DNA from: Candidatus Zixiibacteriota bacterium
GTDB taxonomy: Bacteria > Zixibacteria > MSB-5A5 > DSPP01
Reading direction: 5' to 3'
Assembly: GCA_022614805.1 (NCBI GenBank)
Contig: JAKEHY010000021.1
Location: forward strand, 1 to 64,000
DNA length: 64,000 nt
The translations under genes and the position numbers were made by a program. Position 1 is the first letter of the stretch; each line of letters begins with the position of its first letter. Shown piece by piece: positions 33,030-40,666 of this stretch. The notes below the pieces were generated by a model. It had not been told where the DNA came from and searched no databases. It saw only the letters and a list, made by a program, of their open reading frames with translations.

Positions 33030-33707
33030 ATGAAAACACAAAGGACACTTAAAATCATCCGGTTCTGTCTTCCGGGGGTTCTGGCGGCAGCGTGGTGGGG
33101 CACGACCCCCCACGCCCAGGAAAAACCAGCGGCGGTACTTCTTTGGCAAAACGGCGGAATCGGGCAGAAAGAAGAACTTACAGATGGTTTAAATTCTTCT
33201 CAAAGACCAAAAGTTCAGAATCTGAAATCGGAAAATAAGGCTTTAGCTTTGTCTCTTTTGGGCTCATTAATTCCTGCTACTGTTGGTGTCACCTCCGCCA
33301 TAGCTATGCCAGCGGGTGTGGCTCCGGTACCTGGTGCCGAATCAGACGCATGGAAGAATGTTGGATTGCTCGTTGGATACAGCGGACTTATTGTCGGGCC
33401 GTCGCTCGGGTACTTTTATGCGGGCCAGGTCAGGCGCGGTCTGGTCGGTGTAGGAATTAGGGTCGCTTCAGGGGCCGCCCTTGTACGTGGATTGAAAATC
33501 TACAATGATGGTGGCAGTGACTTTGGCACAGCGCTCTACTCGCTTGGATCGGTATTTCTGCTTTACTCCATCATCGATGATATCACTTCGGTAAAAGGAG
33601 TGGTTCAGAAACGTAACCGCTCCCTGCAGGAAAAAACCGTAACCATCACTCCGACCTACTTTGCCCAGCACGGTGCGCCGGGCCTGAAAGTGCAACTGCA
33701 ATTCTAA
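33030..33707 (+). CDS. Exported protein of a local tandem family, copy 1
   Basis: 225 residues with signal peptide ('FCLPGVLAAAWWGTTPHAQ', about 12-30). The mature part has 'NLKSENKALALSLLGSLIP' with a hydrophobic stretch, then a glycine-rich 'GPSLGYFYAGQVRRGL', further hydrophobic segments and a C-terminal 'KRNRSLQEKTVTITPTYFAQHGAPGLKVQLQF' region that ends in Phe. I do not recognise the family. The order 'KS..KA...S...P / GYFYG...RG' resembles small DUF5683-like envelope proteins, weakly. GAAAGGAGCAGAAAA precedes the ATG. Three relatives follow in the same unit. Likely an inner- or outer-membrane protein. Confidence 0.7.
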   Translation: MKTQRTLKIIRFCLPGVLAAAWWGTTPHAQEKPAAVLLWQNGGIGQKEELTDGLNSSQRPKVQNLKSENKALALSLLGSLIPATVGVTSAIAMPAGVAPVPGAESDAWKNVGLLVGYSGLIVGPSLGYFYAGQVRRGLVGVGIRVASGAALVRGLKIYNDGGSDFGTALYSLGSVFLLYSIIDDITSVKGVVQKRNRSLQEKTVTITPTYFAQHGAPGLKVQLQF

Positions 33708-33724
33708 TGGGAAGGAGCAGAAAA

Positions 33725-34318
33725 ATGAAAAGAACACTTAAAATCATCCAGTTCTGCCTTCCGGGAGTTCTGGCGGCAGCGTGGTGGGGCACAACCCTCC
33801 ACGCCCAGGAAAAACCAACCCTGTTTCTTTGGCAAAATGGCGGAATTGGGCAGAAAGAGCAGCGCGCAGATAGTGTAAACATCTTTCAAAAAATGGATGC
33901 CTTGAATCTGAAGTCTGAAACAAAGGCATTCAACTGGTCTCTTTGGGGCACGCTTGCCCCATCAGCTACACTTATCCTTTTGCCCGTTGGGCTCTGGGTG
34001 GGCCCTTCCATGGGATATTTCTACGGAGGTATGTCAGGAAGGGGATGGATAGGAATTGGAATCAGAACCGCTGGAATGGCCGCAGCGGTACCTGCCTTTA
34101 TTTCGGGTTGGGACGGTCTGAACCCTGATGGCGCGGCTCAGGCTCTTGCTACAGGAGGAGCGCTTCTGTTTTGGGGTTCCGCGATCTACGATATCGCCAC
34201 GGTTAAAAGCGCCGTGCGTAAGCACAATCGCTCGTTGCAGGAAAAAGCCCTGACCATCACCCCGGCCTATTTCGCCCAGCACGGCGCGCCGGGCCTGAAG
34301 GTGCAAGTGCAATTTTAA
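33725..34318 (+). CDS. Exported protein of a local tandem family, copy 2
   Basis: 197 residues, started at the ATG at 33725 with GGGAAGGAGCAGAAAA before it; the ATG at 33707 would encode only the ribosome site. It shares the leader ('LKIIQFCLPGVLAAAWWGTT') almost base for base with copies 1 and 3, 'NLKSETKAFNWSLWGTLAP', 'GPSMGYFYGGMSGRGWIGIGIR' and the C-terminal 'KHNRSLQEKALTITPAYFAQHGAPGLKVQVQF'. It is shorter than copy 1 in the segment between the SLxG and GYFYGG motifs. It is part of the run 33030-36903. No function known. Confidence 0.7.
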   Translation: MKRTLKIIQFCLPGVLAAAWWGTTLHAQEKPTLFLWQNGGIGQKEQRADSVNIFQKMDALNLKSETKAFNWSLWGTLAPSATLILLPVGLWVGPSMGYFYGGMSGRGWIGIGIRTAGMAAAVPAFISGWDGLNPDGAAQALATGGALLFWGSAIYDIATVKSAVRKHNRSLQEKALTITPAYFAQHGAPGLKVQVQF

Positions 34319-34334
34319 CGGAAAGGAGCAAAAA

Positions 34335-34994
34335 ATGAAAACGCAAAGCATGCTTAAAATCATCCGCTTCTGCCTTCCGGGAGTTCTGGCGGCAGCGTGG
34401 TGGGGCACAACCCTCCACGCCCAGGAAAAACCAACCATACTCCTTTGGCATAACGGCGAACTGGGGCAGAAGCAGCAATTGTTGGACTCCTCTTTTTCAA
34501 CACCAAATAGGATTATTCCCGACCCGAAATCGGAAGGGACGGCTGTAGCCTTGTCTCTTGGCGGTACGATTGTGCCAATCACACTTGGTTTGGTCGTTGC
34601 GACTCAAGGCCCCAACGACGCGGGTATCGTTCCAGGAGTTGTATTAATGGGCAGCGGGGTGGTGTTCGGTCCCTCACTGGGATACTTCTACGGAGGGCGG
34701 CCGGGTCGCGGCCTGTCTGGAATCGGAATCCGGCTCGGCTTATCTGCGGCCACACTTGGCGCGACGTACATAGCCGGGACTTCGACTGATGGCTGGGATG
34801 GGCTGGATAGGGCGGCCGTCGCTTTCTTTATCGGTTCCGGTGTCGTCGCCGCGGCAGCCGTTGCGGACGTCCTCCTGGTACCGAAGGCCGTCCGCAAGCA
34901 CAACCGTTCCCTGCAGGAAAAGGCCCTGACCATCGCGCCGGCCTATTTCGCCCAGCACGGCGCGCCGGGCGTCAAAGTGCAAGTGCAATTTTAA
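34335..34994 (+). CDS. Exported protein of a local tandem family, copy 3
   Basis: 219 residues, start after GGAAAGGAGCAAAAA. It has the common leader ('LKIIRFCLPGVLAAAWWGTT'), 'DPKSEGTAVALSLGGTIVP', 'GPSLGYFYGGRPGRGLSGIGIRLG' and the C-terminus 'KHNRSLQEKALTIAPAYFAQHGAPGVKVQVQF'. Two hydrophobic stretches flank the glycine motif. The GYFYGGRPGRGL segment is also in the fusion protein at 35734. Intervening residues vary strongly between copies while the two ends stay fixed, consistent with selection on the ends or with gene conversion. Same operon as its neighbours. Confidence 0.7.
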   Translation: MKTQSMLKIIRFCLPGVLAAAWWGTTLHAQEKPTILLWHNGELGQKQQLLDSSFSTPNRIIPDPKSEGTAVALSLGGTIVPITLGLVVATQGPNDAGIVPGVVLMGSGVVFGPSLGYFYGGRPGRGLSGIGIRLGLSAATLGATYIAGTSTDGWDGLDRAAVAFFIGSGVVAAAAVADVLLVPKAVRKHNRSLQEKALTIAPAYFAQHGAPGVKVQVQF

Positions 34995-35011
34995 TGGAAT
35001 GGGGAAGAACA

Positions 35012-35683
35012 GTGAAAACCCAAAGAAAACTATTAGAAGGACTCATTCCAATTTTGATGGGGTTATTGCTGTCCGCCTGTGCCGAGAAGCCCACCATTTC
35101 GAAAACTCCCTTGATAAGGGAGGTCATAGTAACACCCAACGCTCTCACCCTCTACGAAGGTCGCTATGGTCACCTGCGCGGAATGGAGGAGGATGGGTAT
35201 GGTGTCAGTCTTGTCTGGACAAGCAGCGATTACGCGGTGGCAGATGTTTGGGGCCCGGACGACGGCTGGGCGGTTTGGAATACTTGGTATAATTGCTGCG
35301 GCGAAACTGCCACGGTGAAAGGGCTCAAGCCGGGGACTGCTCGTATTTACGGCTCTTGGCAGTATACTGCGCCCGAGGAGTTGACCGGGCACTGTGACGT
35401 TACCGTCCTGCCGGTGACGGCTCGAAGAATCGACATCTCGCCCGATACGCTCACTGTAGCGGCAGATAGCTTCAGGTGGATATCTATCTTTGTATATGAC
35501 AGCGTAGGCGTTGAACTGCGGCGCACGCTTTACTTGCGCGCGTTGGACCCGACCGTTGCTACAATTAGCGCATCTGAGTTGTTGGATTTAACAACAGTTT
35601 ACGGACACAATCGAGGGCAGACGTATGTCTTTGCATATACCGATGGAGGGCTAAGTGACTCCTCGCTGGTCATTGTGGAGTAA
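35012..35683 (+). CDS. Lipoprotein with Ig-like (BIG2-type) repeats
   Basis: 223 residues from the GTG at 35012 with GGGGAAGAAC before it; the upstream ATG at 34994 overlaps the previous stop but has no ribosome site and lengthens the signal. The lipobox is LLSAC (Cys23). Two Ig-like modules are seen: 'REVIVTPNALTLYEGRYGHLRG...VSLVWTSSDYAVADVWG...ATVKGLKPGTARIYG' and 'RRIDISPDTLTVAADSFRWISIFVYDSVG...LDPTVATISAS'. BIG2-like domains mediate adhesion or surface assembly. It sits between paralog copies 3 and 4, so it likely belongs to the same envelope function. Confidence 0.75.
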   Translation: MKTQRKLLEGLIPILMGLLLSACAEKPTISKTPLIREVIVTPNALTLYEGRYGHLRGMEEDGYGVSLVWTSSDYAVADVWGPDDGWAVWNTWYNCCGETATVKGLKPGTARIYGSWQYTAPEELTGHCDVTVLPVTARRIDISPDTLTVAADSFRWISIFVYDSVGVELRRTLYLRALDPTVATISASELLDLTTVYGHNRGQTYVFAYTDGGLSDSSLVIVE

Positions 35684-35733
35684 GTCCTGCATCGCTCAAG
35701 CCGACAGGGAGTCGCGAGAAAGGAGAAGACCCG

Positions 35734-36903
35734 ATGAAAGCTTGTAAACGCCCGCTTTCGGCGCTTTTGCTTGCGGCTGTTTTTTGGAATGCGCCCTCGT
35801 CCAAGGGACAGGAGCAGACGAGGCCCAAACATTTCGCGTTGAAGGCCGCCCCTCTTCCAGAGTGCAAATCGTTTCTAATAGCGGAATTCGGTACAGGCTA
35901 TCGGTTAAGTCAAAGAGCCATCCGCACCGCCGACACCCTCTTCCTTGACGACACCATCCCCAGTGTCATCTCCCAATCCCTCGCCCCCGACCGCCGCTTT
36001 TACTCCAGCGCGGATTTTGGATGGATGGTAAACGTAAGCCGGCGTTCCGCGGTCGGCGCCTCCCTTTTTGCCGGCTTTCCCGGCACGGGCGTTCGAGTCG
36101 CATTGAAACCGAGATACCGCCATTGGTTCGGGTCCACCACCAGCCTGGATTTGTCTCCAGGGATATTTCTGCACGTTCAGGACGACCTCTTTTTGCATAA
36201 GTTTCCCTCCTTCCTCGGGGAGGTGGGACTGAATTTCTCCAACCGGCTTGCCCTGACCGGGCGGGTTGAGGTGCTGCGCCATATCCCCGGCGTCAGCCTT
36301 ACGCAAAAAGAAGAAACGGCCGTTCTTTTCTACGGCGGCGTCCGGCTCGGTTCCCTCGGAGCGCTTTGGCCCCAACCGAATTCTTTGGAAAACAAAGCCG
36401 CTTTACTTTCCATCTTAGGCACGGCCGTTCCTTCCGCCATCGGCGGCGCCTACGCCCTGGTCTGCCGGGGGAGCGGAAGCTGCGCCCTGGATGAACACTG
36501 GCCCATCGTGGTAGTTGCGGCAGGCAGCGGAATTCTGTTCGGCCCCTCACTGGGTTATTTCTACGGCGGACGGCCCGGCCGCGGCCTGGGCGGAATCGGA
36601 GTCCGGCTGGCTATAGCCGGAGGAGCTGCGGCGGTAGCCGGAATAATTTGGTCGGGCAGTTCGGCGGAAGAAGAAGATTGCGGGCTTTTCGGCCCTTGCT
36701 TCCCGTTCATACCTCCGGCAAGCATACTTATCCTTGCCGCCGGCGGAGTTATGGTGGTGGCCCACTCGATATACGATATCGTCCAAGTGAAAGAGACCGT
36801 CCAAAAACACAACCGTTCCCGGCAGGAAAAAGCGCTGACGGTTGCGCCGGCCTACTTTGCCCAGCACGGCGCGCCGGGCCTCAAGCTTCAAGCTCGGTTT
36901 TAA
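35734..36903 (+). CDS. Fusion of an outer-membrane-like domain with the local tandem-family module (copy 4)
   Basis: 389 residues. Signal peptide ('LSALLLAAVFWNAPSSKGQ'), then a beta-rich domain (about 35-212; 'LIAEFGTGYRLSQRAI', 'FYSSADFGWMVNVSRRSAVGASLFAGF', 'VALKPRYRHWFG', 'VGLNFSNRLALTGRVEVLR') of outer-membrane barrel type. Residues 218-389 are the tandem-family module: 'SLENKAALLSILGTAVPS', 'FGPSLGYFYGGRPGRGLGGIGVRL', 'QKHNRSRQEKALTVAPAYFAQHGAPGLKLQARF'. The fusion ties this family to the outer membrane. AGAAAGGAGAAGACCC precedes the ATG. Confidence 0.7.
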   Translation: MKACKRPLSALLLAAVFWNAPSSKGQEQTRPKHFALKAAPLPECKSFLIAEFGTGYRLSQRAIRTADTLFLDDTIPSVISQSLAPDRRFYSSADFGWMVNVSRRSAVGASLFAGFPGTGVRVALKPRYRHWFGSTTSLDLSPGIFLHVQDDLFLHKFPSFLGEVGLNFSNRLALTGRVEVLRHIPGVSLTQKEETAVLFYGGVRLGSLGALWPQPNSLENKAALLSILGTAVPSAIGGAYALVCRGSGSCALDEHWPIVVVAAGSGILFGPSLGYFYGGRPGRGLGGIGVRLAIAGGAAAVAGIIWSGSSAEEEDCGLFGPCFPFIPPASILILAAGGVMVVAHSIYDIVQVKETVQKHNRSRQEKALTVAPAYFAQHGAPGLKLQARF

Positions 36904-36915
36904 GAGGAGGAATCG

Positions 36916-36981
36916 ATGACAGAAGTTTTACATTTCTTCTACAATTCCATGACAACTCTTTTCCCTAAATTTCCATATTAA
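36916..36981 (+). CDS. Possible 21-residue small ORF overlapping a promoter box
   Basis: ATG with GAGGAGG upstream, reading MTEVLHFFYNSMTTLFPKFPY then TAA. It lies 12 nt after the fusion gene. The nucleotide block it covers is better explained as the promoter box shared with 32956, and copy 1 of that box has no start codon, so translation is doubtful. Confidence 0.2.
   Translation: MTEVLHFFYNSMTTLFPKFPY
36934..36979 (+). promoter_or_regulatory. Promoter with conserved 11-bp direct-repeat box (copy 2)
   Basis: TTCTTCTACAATTCCATGAC continues AACTCTT, matching copy 1 except for three bases. TCTACAA (36938-36944) and ATGACAA (36949-36955) are 11 bp apart. The -35-like GACAAC (36951-36956) is followed after 17 nt by CATATT (36974-36979). 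The DNA between box and -10 differs from copy 1, so the box is selected rather than copied with its flanks. Confidence 0.6.
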
Positions 36982-37006
36982 AAAGTGTGAAAAAAAGGAG
37001 GAAAAA

Positions 37007-37930
37007 ATGAACACTGATAAACATTCGCTTGTAGCGTGGCTGCTTCTGGCCGTGCTGGCTTTTTCGTGCGGGAAAAAGAAGGCAACCGAGCCGGAACAGA
37101 AGACCCCCGCCATCACCCCGCCCGTGCAATTGACTACAACCGGCGGCTACGACCCCGCCGCCTCGCCGGACGGCCAATGGGTGGTTTTCAACGGGGGAGG
37201 CGTCATTGCGAAAATCAAACCGGATGGAACCGGACTGGATACCATTACGGATGCCGGCGGCGGCGACCCGGACTGGTCAGACTGGACGCGAAAGGGGAAT
37301 CTTATTGTCATCGGAACCGTCGCCACGCTCGATGCCACCACGGGCGAAATCCAACTGGTGGCGTATGACGATTGCTATGAGAGCAACCCCGTCTGGTCTC
37401 CCGACGGGAGTCAAATTGCCATAACCTCAAGATGTCCGGATCGGATTGTGCTCATATCCTATCCCGGCGGGGATACTTCGAGCGTGCCGTGCGACGACCC
37501 GGACGGCGGCGGTTGCGACGGAGAAGGCCCTACCTGGTCGGGGGATGGAAACTGGCTCGCCTTTGAGGATGGCCTGCAAATTCTCAAAGTGCCGAAATCC
37601 GGCGACACGGCACAAGTGGTATATGACGGGTCCAAAGATGACAAGGACGTCTCCCAGCCGGCCTGGTCGCCGGACGGCAAGTGGATTGCCTTTGTGCGGG
37701 AGGATTCCACGGCTACGAGCTTTTTTGATTCGGTGTGGAATTTCTTCTCCTATGGCCATATCTGGGTAGCGGATGCGCGGGGGGAATCTTTCGGCCTCTG
37801 GCAGGTTACCACCGGCCCCTATTCAGATTTTGACCCGGCCTGGTCTCCCGATTCCCGCTTCATTTACTTTTCGTCCAACCTGCCCGGCCAACATCGGCGC
37901 GAAATATGGAAGGTGGGTTTCAGTTTTTAG
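37007..37930 (+). CDS. TolB-like beta-propeller lipoprotein
   Basis: 307 residues. Lipobox AFSC (Cys21) follows a hydrophobic signal. The mature protein holds at least five PD40/TolB-type repeats, each with 'P.WSPDG..IAF' or similar ('YDPAASPDGQWVVFNGGG', 'SNPVWSPDGSQIAITSRC', 'EGPTWSGDGNWLAFEDG', 'SQPAWSPDGKWIAFVRED', 'FDPAWSPDSRFIYFSSN'). These propellers usually bind proteins in the periplasm or sense ligands. First gene of the unit downstream of the second conserved promoter; ribosome site AAAGGAGGAAAAA. Confidence 0.85.
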   Translation: MNTDKHSLVAWLLLAVLAFSCGKKKATEPEQKTPAITPPVQLTTTGGYDPAASPDGQWVVFNGGGVIAKIKPDGTGLDTITDAGGGDPDWSDWTRKGNLIVIGTVATLDATTGEIQLVAYDDCYESNPVWSPDGSQIAITSRCPDRIVLISYPGGDTSSVPCDDPDGGGCDGEGPTWSGDGNWLAFEDGLQILKVPKSGDTAQVVYDGSKDDKDVSQPAWSPDGKWIAFVREDSTATSFFDSVWNFFSYGHIWVADARGESFGLWQVTTGPYSDFDPAWSPDSRFIYFSSNLPGQHRREIWKVGFSF

Positions 37931-37946
37931 AGTGAAAGGAGAAAAA

Positions 37947-38993
37947 ATGAAAACGACGCCCGGCGAAAGAATCTCGTCCCCTACCTTAAAAGAGCTGCAC
38001 CAGCTAAAGCCGGCCTATAACTGGATAATCCTGCTTTTCTTCGGCCTCTGGGGGCTGTCCGGGTTTTTCACGCTGCAAATGCCCAACCTCTGGCTGCGGC
38101 TTCCGGGGTATCTCCTTTCCGGAATTGTCCTGCATGCCCTGGGGATTATGATGCACGAAGGGGTGCATTCCAATCTTTCAAAAAACCGGAGCGTCAACCG
38201 CTGGCTGGGATTTATTTGCGGCGTTCCCACGCTTTTGGGGCTTTCGGCCTACAAGGCCGTTCACCTGCCCCATCACCGCTGGGAGCGGATGGTGGAAGAT
38301 CCGGATGAATTCGAAAACCTAACCGGCAAGCCACCAGTCCTCAAAGTAATTTTAGTTCTCTGGTTTTTCATAGGAGCCTACTTCTATCTTTTCCACATAG
38401 CTTTTACCGGAATGAAACTCGCCAGCGCCAAGGAAAAAAAGAAGATACCCCAGGAATATGCGCTTTTAATCACACTTATGGCACCGGCGTTTTACTTCAT
38501 CCCTTTTGAAATTTTGGGCCAGGTCTGGCTTTTCCCCATTCTCGTTACCGCCCAGTTGGCTCAAGTGCGGGGACTGGCCGAACATGCCTTTACCGCCGGA
38601 GACAGTTTGCTGACCGCCACCCGCACCGTAACCAGCAACAGGGTGACGAGCTTTTTTATGTGCAACCTGAACTACCATCTTGAGCATCACATTTATCCCG
38701 GTGTTCCCTGGTACAACCTTCCCCGTCTGCACCGGCTGTTCTTGGAAGATTACGGTAAAGTGGGGGTCTCCGTTTACACCTCCTATGCGGTTTATCTATG
38801 GCAGGTCTTTAAGGCCCTTTTCGCCAAAGTTTCCAACCCTTACGCCCAGACCGGCCCCCCCTCCGGCTACTATCGCCACTATATGCCGGTTTTGGCTGGT
38901 ATCGAGAACCCGGCTTACGGGAAAGTCGATGCAGAACAAATTTTGAAGGATGCCTTTCAACCCACAACCCAAAACAAAAGAGGTTTAAAATGA
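37947..38993 (+). CDS. Fatty-acid desaturase / hydroxylase family membrane protein
   Basis: 348 residues from the ATG at 37947 (GAAAGGAGAAAAA before it). Three His boxes are intact: H70-x3-H74 ('HEGVH'), H106-x2-HH110 ('HLPHH') and H244-x2-HH248 ('HLEHH'), the di-iron ligands of membrane desaturases. Four or more hydrophobic segments are placed as usual around the boxes. It likely introduces a double bond or hydroxyl into an acyl chain or a terpenoid; substrate unknown. Lying under the conserved promoter with envelope lipoproteins, it fits membrane-lipid adjustment. Its stop overlaps the start of a short ORF (ATGA). Confidence 0.88.
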   Translation: MKTTPGERISSPTLKELHQLKPAYNWIILLFFGLWGLSGFFTLQMPNLWLRLPGYLLSGIVLHALGIMMHEGVHSNLSKNRSVNRWLGFICGVPTLLGLSAYKAVHLPHHRWERMVEDPDEFENLTGKPPVLKVILVLWFFIGAYFYLFHIAFTGMKLASAKEKKKIPQEYALLITLMAPAFYFIPFEILGQVWLFPILVTAQLAQVRGLAEHAFTAGDSLLTATRTVTSNRVTSFFMCNLNYHLEHHIYPGVPWYNLPRLHRLFLEDYGKVGVSVYTSYAVYLWQVFKALFAKVSNPYAQTGPPSGYYRHYMPVLAGIENPAYGKVDAEQILKDAFQPTTQNKRGLK

Positions 38994-39046
38994 AACGACC
39001 TATGCAGGTCACAATCACAACCCAAACCAAAGGAGGTCTAGAATGA
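38990..39046 (+). CDS. Short 18-codon ORF made by a 53-nt tandem duplication
   Basis: Encodes MKRPMQVTITTQTKGGLE. The ATG overlaps the desaturase stop and its TGA overlaps the next ATG, in ATGA style on both sides. The ribosome-binding region and first codons (AAACGACCTATGCA) of the next gene are repeated 53 nt upstream, creating this ORF. It could couple translation of the desaturase and the lipoprotein, or be a duplication scar. Confidence 0.35.
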   Translation: MKRPMQVTITTQTKGGLE

Positions 39047-40266
39047 AACGACCTATGCAACTCACCATCATGGCCAGCGTGGTTGGCCTTATGGCCTTCG
39101 GCTGCCAGAAAAAAGGGAATTTGACCGGCGCCCCGACCGCTCCGAAGGCCGGTCCGGCCTTGGGGAAACCGGCCCTTCAGCCGCCCCCCGCCCCGCTGGT
39201 CACCGTCAATTTCGGCGGCAGCGCGCAGGAATTCTGGCCCTTCACCGGCGCCAATTTTTCCGGTGCGCCCCAGGACCCGGTCAACTTGATTTTTGTGGGG
39301 CATTCCGACCCGCGCGCCATCCGGGCGGCTTTGCTGTCTTTGGACGGGGACCGCGCCGCCTTCGGCTTTCCCAACCTCTCCCCGTTCAACGACACATGGA
39401 CGGATGCGATTGGGGACGTGCAAACCGGCTACGGCACGGAAAGCGGCTGGGTGGGGGGCGCCGTCCAGCTGGCCTGCGGCCCGTATGGCCCCGTCCGCTT
39501 CCACCTGCGTCTGTTTGACATCGGCGGCTGGACGTTGGGGAACGTCCACTTTGAGGTGCTCATTCCCGGCACCACCGACCATCAGGTTTTGAACTGGGAA
39601 CTGGCGGAACAATTGGTGGCGGCAGACTTTGTGCGCAGCGGCCTTTTGGACCCGAGCGTGCCTCTCATCCAGACGGATGCCATAAATCCGTCCCCCTTTC
39701 GGGAAATTCCGGCCGTCATCTACAACGGCCTTCCAGAGGACCTGAAGGCCCTCATCGGGGGCCCGGCCGGAAGCGTGGAAAACCCGGTACCGATTGCCAC
39801 CGACGGGAAAGCCACCCTTTTGAATCTGGCCGGAAGCATCGAGGGTCAACCGGTGGTCGCGAAACAGGATTTTGTCATCCAGTTTGACCAGGTCATTCCC
39901 AAGCCCTTCTGCGCCTCCGGGCCGTTCGACTTCATTTACGTCAAAGGGCCGGTGCGTTTAAGCCAGACGGTGGTGATGAGCCCATCGGGCACCTTCACCA
40001 GCCAGTTCGAGGCGCAGGGGAACCTGGAACTGACGCCCGTGGACCCCAGCACCAGCCCACCTACGCCAATCGGTGAAACTTACCAAGCCGTAGTCAACGA
40101 GCAGCACAAAAGCGTGGTGACCAACGAGCTGACTTTGGTTTCCAGCTTTCAGATGCGCACGGAAATCCCGCCCACCGGCCCTTTCCGCGGACAGCTTATA
40201 GCCGAACTAAGCGTCGGGCCGGGGGAATCCAGCCGCTATTCGTTGGAGGTAACGTGCCTGCCGTAG
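39043..40266 (+). CDS. Lipoprotein of unknown function with LssY-like region
   Basis: 407 residues. Lipobox AFGC (Cys21), ribosome site AAAGGAGG. A Pro-rich linker (27-52) leads to a domain (about 60-200) with 'PQDPVNLIFVGHSDPRAIRAALLSLDGDR', 'ESGWVGGAVQLACGPYGPVRFHLRLFDIG' and 'WTLGNVHFEVLIPGTTDHQVLNWELAEQLVAADF', which resembles the LssY C-terminal domain often found in envelope-associated proteins; this is a weak match. The C-terminal part is beta-rich with no motif I know. Last gene before a strong terminator, third gene under the conserved promoter. Confidence 0.65.
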   Translation: MKRPMQLTIMASVVGLMAFGCQKKGNLTGAPTAPKAGPALGKPALQPPPAPLVTVNFGGSAQEFWPFTGANFSGAPQDPVNLIFVGHSDPRAIRAALLSLDGDRAAFGFPNLSPFNDTWTDAIGDVQTGYGTESGWVGGAVQLACGPYGPVRFHLRLFDIGGWTLGNVHFEVLIPGTTDHQVLNWELAEQLVAADFVRSGLLDPSVPLIQTDAINPSPFREIPAVIYNGLPEDLKALIGGPAGSVENPVPIATDGKATLLNLAGSIEGQPVVAKQDFVIQFDQVIPKPFCASGPFDFIYVKGPVRLSQTVVMSPSGTFTSQFEAQGNLELTPVDPSTSPPTPIGETYQAVVNEQHKSVVTNELTLVSSFQMRTEIPPTGPFRGQLIAELSVGPGESSRYSLEVTCLP

Positions 40267-40293
40267 CGTCCAGACCATAACGGTCACCAACCG

Positions 40294-40326
40294 AAAGAGG
40301 GGCCGAGGGGGCCCCTCTTTTTTTTC
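40294..40326 (+). terminator. Strong rho-independent terminator
   Basis: An 11-pair stem AAAGAGGGGCC / GGCCCCTCTTT closing a five-base loop, continuing into eight T. It ends the lipoprotein-desaturase unit. Confidence 0.85.
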
Positions 40327-40422
40327 AGTCACAGCGGTAAACGGGACGCACACCACGCTTTGGCCCGCCTCCCCAAAAAATCAAGCGAAAATCGTCGCCT
40401 AAAACGAAAAGGGTGGAAGGGC

Positions 40423-40451
40423 TTGCCTATCTTTTCTCTTTGGAATAAATT
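40423..40451 (+). promoter_or_regulatory. Predicted promoter for tRNA-Cys
   Basis: TTGCCT (40423-40428), a 17-nt spacer and TAAATT (40446-40451), nine bases before the tRNA. Confidence 0.45.
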
Positions 40452-40460
40452 AAGCGTCAC

Positions 40461-40532
<72 letters not shown>

Positions 40533-40666
40533 CCAAAGAAATTGATTTATTTTGTGATTGAATGATTTAAAGATTTTTCAATCATTAAATCAGAAAATCA
40601 AAAAATCCCCGAATCAACTAAAGGTTGACTCGGTTTTTGCCGTGTATAACTTGGGGGGACAAAAAA

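Noticed and set aside
32956-36960. True Pho box / phosphate regulon
   Set aside because: The direct-repeat spacing fits a PhoB-type regulator, but no pst, pho or phosphatase gene is nearby; a phosphate link cannot be claimed.
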